Source: Rubrivivax sp. | Lineage (GTDB): Bacteria; Pseudomonadota; Gammaproteobacteria; Burkholderiales; Burkholderiaceae_C | Assembly: GCA_030653385.1 (NCBI GenBank) | Contig: JAURZM010000050.1 | Location: forward strand, 186,001 to 250,000 | Length of the DNA stretch: 64,000 nucleotides | Reading direction: 5' to 3' | Shown here: positions 54,509-61,690 of the stretch, piece after piece | Position numbering within the stretch: the first letter of the stretch is position 1 | Layout of the letters: the number at the start of each line of letters is the position of its first letter | The notes under the pieces: model-generated | Database searches by the model: none | What the model was told of the DNA's origin: nothing | What the model saw: only the letters and a program-made list of their open reading frames with translations | Made by a program: the position numbers and the translations under genes

Positions 54509-54521
54509 ACCGGGGCCGCCA

Positions 54522-54549
54522 ATCAAAAGCGGCCCCCGAAGGAGCCGCT
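54522..54549 (-). terminator. Terminator of the HiPIP gene
   Basis: On the minus strand AGCGGC ... GCCGCT form a six-pair stem, extended by two inner pairs across a mismatch around TTCG, followed by TTTTGATT. It lies 37 bases after the HiPIP stop codon. Confidence 0.75.
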
Positions 54550-54586
54550 GGGTTGACCGCCAGGCGGTCAGCGTTTCAACCGGGCA

Positions 54587-54898
54587 TCAGCCCTTCTTGG
54601 CCCAAGCGCTGCACCAGCCCGGGCCGGCGACCTGCTTGGTGCCGAACAGAGGGCAGCCTGCCCATGCGTCGGTGGCCTTGCCCTGGTACAGGGCGCAGTT
54701 GGTGCACAGCTGAGCGTTGGTGTGCTTCGGGAACTTCTTCTTGTCGGCCTTGGTGGTGTCGTGCACGTAACCCAGGGCCACGGCCTGCGGGTCTTTTTCG
54801 TCCACCCGGGCAGCCTGCGCCTGCGCGGCGCCAGCGGCCAACAGCGAGCCACAGGCAGTCACTTGCATCAGGAAGACACGGCGATTTGTTTGGGACAT
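54587..54898 (-). CDS. High-potential iron-sulfur protein (HiPIP)
   Basis: A 103-residue periplasmic electron carrier. The Tat signal (RRVFLMQV, then a hydrophobic stretch ending AQAQA) occupies about residues 6-29. The four cluster ligands are Cys65, Cys68, Cys82 and Cys96, with the CxxC, C13xC and C13xC spacing of HiPIPs around a [4Fe-4S] centre. The mature protein is about 73 residues. HiPIPs feed electrons from the bc1 complex to oxidases or photosynthetic centres. The longer open frame upstream is not homologous. Encoded 43 bases after the four-cysteine protein gene. Confidence 0.93.
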   Translation of the reverse strand: MSQTNRRVFLMQVTACGSLLAAGAAQAQAARVDEKDPQAVALGYVHDTTKADKKKFPKHTNAQLCTNCALYQGKATDAWAGCPLFGTKQVAGPGWCSAWAKKG

Positions 54899-54941
54899 GG
54901 ATAGTCTCGCTCCGACTGAAAGGTTGATGAAAAAAGGAAAA

Positions 54942-55193
54942 TCAGCTTGTCGTGGCGGTGATGCCCAGGCAGCTATTGCAGCGCCCCAGGCCACGCAAGC
55001 GCGGGTCGGGCTTGCCGTCGCCGGTTTTGAAGTTGGCGTGGCACTTGATGCACACGTACATCTTCGAACTGGACATCATGGGCTTGACCCCGGGCTCGGC
55101 ATGCGGCCGCGCGGCCGTGTACTCGGCCTGGGTCTGGCGGAGCTTGGGTCCGCTGGTGGTTTCGGGGGAGGTGGGCGTGCGGCGAGTGGTCAT
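54942..55193 (-). CDS. Small four-cysteine protein upstream of HiPIP
   Basis: An 83-residue protein with no signal peptide. The N-terminal 40 residues are Thr/Pro-rich and polar. The C-terminal part has two CxxC knuckles, Cys48-Cys51 (MYVCIKCHANF) and Cys72-Cys75 (GRCNSCLG), 20 residues apart, as in zinc ribbons. CIKCH also has the form of a heme c site, but without export this is unlikely. I do not recognise a family. It is directly upstream of the HiPIP gene on the same strand, so a role in that protein's maturation or expression is possible. Confidence 0.55.
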   Translation of the reverse strand: MTTRRTPTSPETTSGPKLRQTQAEYTAARPHAEPGVKPMMSSSKMYVCIKCHANFKTGDGKPDPRLRGLGRCNSCLGITATTS

Positions 55194-55368
55194 GGCAGAT
55201 GGAGGCCGGGAAGGGCGCCCCGGTCGACGCGAAGCCTCTATTGTCCTCGGATTTCACGCTTGCCGCACTCGGGTCTGTCATGGGGGCCATCTGCTGGGTC
55301 CTGGAGTGCCCACAGGGCACGCTGTTGACACAACGCCAGGCCGGCGAGGCGGTTGACAAGCCTGGCAT

Positions 55369-57603
55369 TCAGGAAGGTGCGTTGAAGCTGTCAGCCTGGA
55401 CCTCACAAACGATGCCACGAGGCGGGTTTTCGCGCCAAACCACCGTGCCCCCCAGGGCCTTGACCCGCTTGCGCACGCCGCCCAGGCCCAGACCGTGGGC
55501 CCATGTCGTGGGGTCACCGCCTTGGCCGTCGTCGGCCACGCTGAGCCACAGGCGCGGCCCGCTGATCTGCAGCACCACGTCGATGCGCGAGGCATGGCCG
55601 TGGTACAGCGAATTGCTGACCAGTTCGCGCAGGATGCGCGTCAAGGCAGACCACTGGACCACCGACAGGCGGATGTCCTCGTCGCAGCTGAATGACCAGC
55701 CCAATGCGGCCTGGGCCACCGTCAGGCGCTGCGTGAGGTCGGCCTTCCACTCGGCGGCCGCGTGGGACAAGCGGTGTTCCGATGCGGCCAGACCGCGCGT
55801 CAGCGTCTTCAGGTCTTGCAGCGTGTGGCGGATGTAGTCCTCCATCTCGGTGCTCTGGGCCTGGTACATCAAGGTCAGCAGGCGGGCGCCGATGTCGTCG
55901 TGCAGGTCTTGCGCCAGGCGCTGCCGTTCTTCATGGCGGCCTCGCTCGACGGCCTGGTCGTAGGCGACGGCGCGCCGCAGCTGTTCGACCACACGGTCGG
56001 CTAGGCGGGCGTCGTCGTGGGTGAACAGACGCCGCCCGCCCTGGGCCGACCGCAGCAGCATGGCCGCAGGCGCCTGCTGCTTGTCTTGGGGGCCGCGCAG
56101 CGGCACCACCAGGGCAGAACCACCGCCCAGCACGCGGCTGCGCGAAGGCACGCGGCTGACGTTGAGTAGTTCCAGCGGCTCGAACAGTTCGCGCAGCAGC
56201 TGAGCCAGGCGCTGCGGGTACCGGCGGGGTCGCACCTGCACGTCACGGGCCGCACGGTACAGCAGCTCGAAGGTGCGCTCGGTGCTGAGCAGCGTGCGCC
56301 CCAGCAACTGTTGCAGCAGGAACTGCCGGGCGCCGGCGTAAAGCGCCAGCGCCACGAACACCGCCACGGCCAGCGACGTGAAGGCGCTCAGGGAAAAGAC
56401 GGCGACAAACAGCAAGTCCACCGACGCCGCCACCGTGCTCACGCCGGCCAGCAGGGCGAATTCACGCAGCACCTGGCGGCTGCGCGCCAGGAAAGGTGTC
56501 AGCAGCAGCAACGAAGCCAGGAACAGGTACCAGGCCACCGACGCGCCCACCGCCACACCATGCGCCACCACGGGCATGCGCGACGACGCCGCCACGGCCG
56601 CCGTCACCAGCGCCAGTGTGGCCAGCGTGACCAGCCCCAGGCGTTGCATGACAGCAGCAAAGGGATTGGCCTGCACCTGCCGCGAACGCCCGATGACCAG
56701 CAGTGCAAGCACACCCAGGCCCATGCACAGCCCCTGTGCCCACCACCAGGTGGGCACAAGCACGCCCAGTTGGATGAGCGGCAGCAGCATCGCCACGGCC
56801 AACCAGGTGGCGGCGGCCAGCGCGCCGGCTTTGGGCAGCCGATGCGGGTGCAAGGCAAAGGCATGCACCATTGCCGCGCCGGTGCAGACGTCCAGCGCCA
56901 GCCGCACCTGCAGGTCCAGCGAGGCGGCACCCATGGGCAAGCCCAGACCCCGCGTGCTTTCCATGGCGATGAAAAGCAGATTGCCGGCCTGGCACACCGC
57001 CATCAGCGCGTACAGCCCGTTGCGGACATGGGGCCTGGCCAGCACGACCACGGCAGCAAACAGCACCAGCATCAGCGCCAGGCCCGCCAGCGGCCACAGC
57101 AGCCATCCCAGACCGGCGAAACCCCGGGGCCGCGCAGGCACGGTGACCGGCTGCCCCTGGTCGAACTGCAACACCACCGAACCGGTGGCCAGGCGTTTGG
57201 CCAGCAGTTCCTGTTGCTGGACCTGGCGCGCGCGCACACCGTCCTGCACCTGCCAGCGCGGCGAGCGGTGCAGCAGCAGCGCGTCCACGGCCTGGGGCTG
57301 CCCCTTTTCATCCAGCACCGCCAGCAGGGCACGGCCCTGCTGCGTCTGCAACTCGGCCAAGGGACTGGATTGCAGCACCAGGCGGCCCTGGCTGTCGCTG
57401 ATCCAGTGTGCGTCCAGGTGAGGCGTCAGTGCCAGCCAGCGGGCCAGGCCCAGCAGCGCCAGGCAGGCCAGCAGCGCGGCGGCCACCATGGCGCGCCTGC
57501 GCCAGCCCATCAGCTGAGCCCGATGGCCTTGCCGTGCGGGCGGCTCGAGGCTGCTCAACTCGAAGATCGACTCTTCGGTGCCTGGGCTGACGCTGGTGCT
57601 CAT
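55369..57603 (-). CDS. Membrane sensor histidine kinase (NarX/DegS-type)
   Basis: A 744-residue kinase. One membrane helix (about residues 37-58) is followed by a periplasmic domain of roughly 115 residues, then seven or eight membrane helices (about 170-430), a cytoplasmic linker, HisKA_3 with His in ERQRLAQDLHDDIGARLL, and HATPase_c with LVSNSLYHGHA and ADDGQGGD. The final GLGLGGVRKRVKALGG is the family lid. A multi-helix sensor core suggests a membrane or lipid-phase signal. It pairs with the NarL-type regulator 118 bases upstream, on the same strand. Confidence 0.88.
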   Translation of the reverse strand: MSTSVSPGTEESIFELSSLEPPARQGHRAQLMGWRRRAMVAAALLACLALLGLARWLALTPHLDAHWISDSQGRLVLQSSPLAELQTQQGRALLAVLDEKGQPQAVDALLLHRSPRWQVQDGVRARQVQQQELLAKRLATGSVVLQFDQGQPVTVPARPRGFAGLGWLLWPLAGLALMLVLFAAVVVLARPHVRNGLYALMAVCQAGNLLFIAMESTRGLGLPMGAASLDLQVRLALDVCTGAAMVHAFALHPHRLPKAGALAAATWLAVAMLLPLIQLGVLVPTWWWAQGLCMGLGVLALLVIGRSRQVQANPFAAVMQRLGLVTLATLALVTAAVAASSRMPVVAHGVAVGASVAWYLFLASLLLLTPFLARSRQVLREFALLAGVSTVAASVDLLFVAVFSLSAFTSLAVAVFVALALYAGARQFLLQQLLGRTLLSTERTFELLYRAARDVQVRPRRYPQRLAQLLRELFEPLELLNVSRVPSRSRVLGGGSALVVPLRGPQDKQQAPAAMLLRSAQGGRRLFTHDDARLADRVVEQLRRAVAYDQAVERGRHEERQRLAQDLHDDIGARLLTLMYQAQSTEMEDYIRHTLQDLKTLTRGLAASEHRLSHAAAEWKADLTQRLTVAQAALGWSFSCDEDIRLSVVQWSALTRILRELVSNSLYHGHASRIDVVLQISGPRLWLSVADDGQGGDPTTWAHGLGLGGVRKRVKALGGTVVWRENPPRGIVCEVQADSFNAPS

Positions 57604-57721
57604 CGGATGCAGTTCCAGGCGAAGCGGTGTGCCCTGCGCGCCCGGCCACTGCCCGGCACGTTCATGCGTCGACGCTCAGGTCCACGACGCGGGCATCAGC
57701 CGCCGCGCACGCGGCGGTCTG

Positions 57722-58450
57722 TCACACCAGGCCCTGCTTGCTGGCCAACACGGCCGCTTCGGCGCGGCTGGACACGTTGAGCTTTTTGTAGATGGACTTG
57801 ATGTGGTCGTTGACGGTGAACCACTTGATACCCATCAGGCTGGCGATTTCCTTGATCGTGAAGCCTTTGCTCAGGTAGGTGAGCACCTCGGTCTCGCGCG
57901 GTGTGAGCCGGTCGTGGTCGGGTTGCTTCTCCATCGGCACCGGCTTGCTGGTGGTGAAGTTGGCCGGAGAAAAACCCGAGTCGGGTGCCAGTGAATCGCC
58001 ACCGGGCCGAAAGTGCGTGAGCAGCCGCCTGGCGATGGCCGGTGACAGCGGCGGTTGGCCGCGCACGATTTTCTGCAACTCTTCGACCAGCACCTCGAAG
58101 CGGTCTTCCTTCAGCAGGTAGCCATCGGCTCCACATTGCAGCGCCGGAAACAGGTGGTCGTCGTCGGAGTACAGCGTGGTGACGATCTTGGTGGCCGGGT
58201 AGTGCGACAACTCGGCCAGCAGTTCCATGCCGTTGCCGTCGGGCAGTTCGAGGTCGACCAGGATCAGCTTGAACGGGTCGGCGCCATGCAGGCCCTGGGA
58301 ACCGCCAGTCAGCGAGATGTGACGGCGCGCGGTTTCCAGATCGCCGGCTTCGGTGATCACGAGGGCGTCGCTGAAGCTCTCGCGCACCACGCGGCATAAA
58401 AAGCTGCGTGCAACCGGGTTGTCCTCGAGTATCAGTACCTTGACGGCCAC
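57722..58450 (-). CDS. Response regulator, NarL family
   Basis: A 242-residue regulator with acidic residues Glu9-Asp10 and phospho-Asp66 (LILVDLELPDGNG) in the receiver and Lys in YLLKEDR. The linker is long. The LuxR helix-turn-helix reads LTPRETEVLTYLSKGFTIKE, then WFTVNDHIKSIYKKL. The receiver has a slightly longer alpha1-beta3 segment than usual. It is encoded just upstream of the membrane kinase and probably forms a two-component system with it. Confidence 0.9.
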   Translation of the reverse strand: MAVKVLILEDNPVARSFLCRVVRESFSDALVITEAGDLETARRHISLTGGSQGLHGADPFKLILVDLELPDGNGMELLAELSHYPATKIVTTLYSDDDHLFPALQCGADGYLLKEDRFEVLVEELQKIVRGQPPLSPAIARRLLTHFRPGGDSLAPDSGFSPANFTTSKPVPMEKQPDHDRLTPRETEVLTYLSKGFTIKEIASLMGIKWFTVNDHIKSIYKKLNVSSRAEAAVLASKQGLV

Positions 58451-58561
58451 GGGCTGTTTCTCCTAAGCCGAGAGTCAGTGATCCTAGCGCGGAACTGGCC
58501 TTCTCCTTCGGGCCGAAGGGGCGGGTTTGTAGCGGTGCGTTGCTTCGCCTGTTTCAAGTGT

Positions 58562-59539
58562 TCAGGCGTTGACCAGCAGCAGTTTGCCCATCACCTGGCG
58601 CGAACCCATGCGGGCATACGCCGCGTGGATGTCGCTCATCGGCAGGGTCTGGTCCAGCACCGGCTTGATCAGGCCCTGGCCATACCACTGGGCCAGTTGC
58701 ATCAGCGCCGCCGCATTGGCCTTGGGCTCGCGCCTGACGAAGTCGCCCCAGAACACACCCACCACCGAGGCACCTTTCAGCAGTGCCAGGTTCCAGGGCA
58801 GGGCCGGGATGCCGCCGCCGGCAAAGCCCACCACCAGGTAGCGGCCGCGCCAGGCGATGGAGCGGAACACCGGCTCGGCCAGTGCACCGCCCACCGGGTC
58901 GTACACCACGTCCGGGCCTTTGCCGCCGGTCAACGCCTTGAGCGTTTCCCGCAGGTCCTGCGTGCTGTAGTTCAGCGTTGCGTCGGCGCCCAGTTGCAAA
59001 CACAGCGCGCACTTCTCGTCCGTGGAAGCCGCGGCGATGACACGCGCACCGGCGGCCTTGGCAATCTGCAGGGCTGCTGTACCCACACCGCCAGCGGCGC
59101 CCAGCACGAGCACCGTTTCACCGGCCTTGAGCTGCGCGCGGTCGATCAGCGCGTGGTACGAGGTGCCGTAGGTGAAGGCAAAAGCCGCGCCGTCTTCGAG
59201 CGCAAAGCCTGGCGGCAGCGGCATCACCTGCGCCGCGTTGACACAGGCGTGGGTGCCAAAACCGCCGGTGCCCGCAATCGCGGCCACCGGCGCACCCACC
59301 GCGAGGTGCGTGACCCCTTCGCCCACCGCGTCCACGGTGCCCGCAAACTCGGCCCCGGGGACAAAAGGCAAGGGTGGCTTGACCTGGTACTTGCCCTGCA
59401 CGATGAGCAGGTCGGGGAAGTTCAGGCTGGCCGCCTTGATCGCAATGCGCACCTCACCCGCCTTCGGTTCAGGCGTGGGCAGTTCGCGCCACTGCAGCGC
59501 ATCGACGCCGTCCAGGGTTTCGCAGAGCCAAGCGTGCAT
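58562..59539 (-). CDS. NADPH:quinone oxidoreductase family protein (MDR)
   Basis: A 325-residue zinc-free medium-chain reductase. The N-terminal GroES-like domain has FVPGAEFAGTVDAVGEG, and the nucleotide fold carries VLVLGAAGGVGTAALQIAK. Zinc ligands of alcohol dehydrogenases are absent, as in QOR/zeta-crystallin. It would reduce quinones or enoyl substrates with NADPH. The start ATG 59539 is preceded by GGAG eight bases upstream; the longer frame reads a non-homologous segment. Confidence 0.9.
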   Translation of the reverse strand: MHAWLCETLDGVDALQWRELPTPEPKAGEVRIAIKAASLNFPDLLIVQGKYQVKPPLPFVPGAEFAGTVDAVGEGVTHLAVGAPVAAIAGTGGFGTHACVNAAQVMPLPPGFALEDGAAFAFTYGTSYHALIDRAQLKAGETVLVLGAAGGVGTAALQIAKAAGARVIAAASTDEKCALCLQLGADATLNYSTQDLRETLKALTGGKGPDVVYDPVGGALAEPVFRSIAWRGRYLVVGFAGGGIPALPWNLALLKGASVVGVFWGDFVRREPKANAAALMQLAQWYGQGLIKPVLDQTLPMSDIHAAYARMGSRQVMGKLLLVNA

Positions 59540-59615
59540 GGGGTGTCTCCTTGTTGGCGGAGATGATAAGCAGCCCTCACCGCCCATCGTCGCGACCAAG
59601 ATTCCCGCCACGGAA

Positions 59616-59682
59616 CCGGCTTCGCCGGACCGTCGGCGGACGGCCCCCTCGGGGGGTAGCGAGCGCTAGCGAGCTTGGGGGC
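59616..59682. repeat. Composite hairpin repeat between MDR and LytTR genes
   Basis: CCGGC-TTC-GCCGG (59616-59628) is followed by CCGTC-rich sequence, CCCCC-TC-GGGGG, and the direct repeat TAGCGAGC-GC-TAGCGAGC ending in TTGGGGGC, which can pair with GCCCCC at 59643-59648. Blocks of this CCCCCTCGGGGGG-tAGCGAGCG-GGGGGC form are familiar as dispersed intergenic elements in Burkholderiales genomes. It lies just after the LytTR gene and may end its transcript. Only this copy was noticed in the window. Confidence 0.6.
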
Positions 59683-59688
59683 TCACCG

Positions 59689-60459
59689 TCACATCTGCCT
59701 GAAGAGGTGCAGATAACTGCGGCTCACCGGCAGCACCTCGGTCCGGCCGCGCAGGTGCACGTCGGCTGTTTCATTGGCACCGCGGGTCACCTGCGCCACC
59801 TGAGACAGCGCGACGATGACCGAGCGGTGGATCTGCACAAAGCGCGCCGGGTCCAGTTCGTCGGCCAGTTCCCGGATCGTCTTGCGGATCAGAACTTCGC
59901 CACCTTGCCAGACCACCAGCGTGTACTTCTCGTCGCTGCGCAGGAAGATCACTTCGTCGACGGGAATCAGGCGCACGCTGGGCCCCACCGACGCCTTGAT
60001 CCACTGCAGGTGCGTGGGTGCTGCCGCGCCATGCCGCAGGCGCGAGGCCAGTGCCTCCAGCAGCGGTTCCAGGTCCTGGCTCGGTGGCAGGGTTGGGCCG
60101 GGTTTGTCGCGCAGCCGGGCCACCGTTTCGGCCAGCCGCTTTTCGTCGTAGGGCTTCACCAGGTAGTCCACCGCACCTTGCTCGAAGGCCTGCACCGCGT
60201 ACTGCTCGAAGGCGGTGACAAAAACCACCCGCGCACGGTTGCCGATGCTGCGTGCCACCTCGACGCCCGACAGGCCGGGCATGTGCACGTCCAGGAAGGC
60301 GATGGCCGGCTCGTGTTCGTCGAAAAGCTCGATCGCCTCTCGGCCGTTGCGCGCCTGCGCCACCACTTGCAGCTCGGGCCAGAGCTTGTGCAGCAGCGCG
60401 GCCAGGCGTTCGCGCAGCAGCGGTTCGTCGTCGGCGATCAGCGCGGTGGGGCTGGTCAT
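59689..60459 (-). CDS. LytTR-family response regulator
   Basis: A 256-residue regulator. The receiver has Asp10-Asp11 and phospho-Asp57 (AFLDVHMPGLSG) with Lys in YLVKPYDE; a LytTR DNA-binding domain (about residues 155-255) has IFLRSDEKYTLVV, RFVQIHRSVIV and LPVSRSYLHLF. Its ATG overlaps the kinase stop (TGATG), so the pair is coupled. The AlgR/AgrA-type fold binds direct repeats; targets are unknown. Confidence 0.92.
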   Translation of the reverse strand: MTSPTALIADDEPLLRERLAALLHKLWPELQVVAQARNGREAIELFDEHEPAIAFLDVHMPGLSGVEVARSIGNRARVVFVTAFEQYAVQAFEQGAVDYLVKPYDEKRLAETVARLRDKPGPTLPPSQDLEPLLEALASRLRHGAAAPTHLQWIKASVGPSVRLIPVDEVIFLRSDEKYTLVVWQGGEVLIRKTIRELADELDPARFVQIHRSVIVALSQVAQVTRGANETADVHLRGRTEVLPVSRSYLHLFRQM

Positions 60460-61571
60460 CAGGGTGTGCCGCTGAAGGGAATCACGATCACGGCGCGCAG
60501 GCCGCACGGCCGACCTGCGGTGTCGACATCAGCCGCCCCCTGCAGCAGCTGCAGCTCTGCCGCTGGTTTGAAAAAGGCGGCCAGTCGCGCGCGCAGATTG
60601 CTCAGCCCGGTGCCGGGTACGGCCTGTTCTGCCATGCCCACACCGTCGTCGTGCACCCACAGGCGCAAGGCTTCAGGCGACAGACTGCAACCCACCTCAA
60701 TGGTGCCGCCTTCTTCGCTAGGGTCGATGCCGTGCCGCACCGCGTTTTCCACCAGCGTCAGCAGTGCCATGGCCGGGAAGCGCTGGCCGTGCAGCGTGGC
60801 CGGCACGTCGATGGCGAAGCGCAGCCGGTCGGGCATGCGCATCTGCATCAGCTCCAGGTAGGCACGCACCAGCACCAGTTCCTGGCCCAGCGTGGGCTCG
60901 CGGTCTTGCAGCCTGGGCATGGCCGCACGCAGGTAGGCGATCAGGCTCTGCAACACGCCGGCGGCGCGGGGTGAATTGCTTTCCACCAGCGCCTGCACAT
61001 TGGCCAGTGTGTTGAACAGGAAGTGGGGTTCGACCTGGGCCTGCAGCAGGTCCAGCCGTGCATCGAGCGCCAGCTTTTCGAGCCGGCTGCGCTCCAGCTC
61101 GAATTCGAGCGCCTGGGCGCGGGCGCGGGCTTCACGCTCACGCACCTGCGCCGTCAGCGTGATCAGCAGCCCCAGCACCAGGGCCGTGCCGGCGGTGATG
61201 ACAAAACCCGTGATGCGGGGCGAACTGCCGAAGAAGTCGCCCACCCGGCCGTTCACCGCCACCAGGTAGATCAGCAGCGTGCCCAGCGGCGCTGCCAGCG
61301 CGACGGCGATGACCGCCAGCAGCCAGCGCGGCAGCCAGGCCGGCAGCCATCTGTCGGGCAGGTGCTGTGCGGCCACGAACACCAGCAGCAGCCACATCGA
61401 CAGGAACAGCGTGCGCCCCAGCAGCACCAGGAAGGGCGGCACGAAAAAGGGGTTCAGCAGGGCCGCCGCGGTGATCGCAAAGCCGATCGACACACCCAGG
61501 CTGCCGGCATTCAGCGAGTTGATGACCCGCCGGGTCAGGCTGCGCTTGGTCGGGCTGGGGGACGATGCCAT
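60459..61571 (-). CDS. LytS-type sensor histidine kinase
   Basis: A 370-residue kinase with four membrane helices in the first 150 residues (about 30-145), a short coiled coil, a His_kinase domain with LLQAQVEPHFLFNTLANVQ (phospho-His in PHFLFN) and an HATPase domain with VENAVRHGI and DDGVGMA. It has no periplasmic domain of note, so it probably senses membrane or intramembrane cues. It acts on the LytTR regulator encoded with a stop-start overlap. ATG 61571 is chosen over a GTG nine bases further. Confidence 0.9.
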   Translation of the reverse strand: MASSPSPTKRSLTRRVINSLNAGSLGVSIGFAITAAALLNPFFVPPFLVLLGRTLFLSMWLLLVFVAAQHLPDRWLPAWLPRWLLAVIAVALAAPLGTLLIYLVAVNGRVGDFFGSSPRITGFVITAGTALVLGLLITLTAQVREREARARAQALEFELERSRLEKLALDARLDLLQAQVEPHFLFNTLANVQALVESNSPRAAGVLQSLIAYLRAAMPRLQDREPTLGQELVLVRAYLELMQMRMPDRLRFAIDVPATLHGQRFPAMALLTLVENAVRHGIDPSEEGGTIEVGCSLSPEALRLWVHDDGVGMAEQAVPGTGLSNLRARLAAFFKPAAELQLLQGAADVDTAGRPCGLRAVIVIPFSGTP

Positions 61572-61690
61572 GACGTGCACGATAGCGTCGCACCACGCCG
61601 TGCCCCAGCGGCAGTGGCATGAAACACGGGAATCGGGGGCTGGGCCACGCCAAGGCGGCGCAGGCGGCCCGGAGAGACCCTGAGGCGGCC

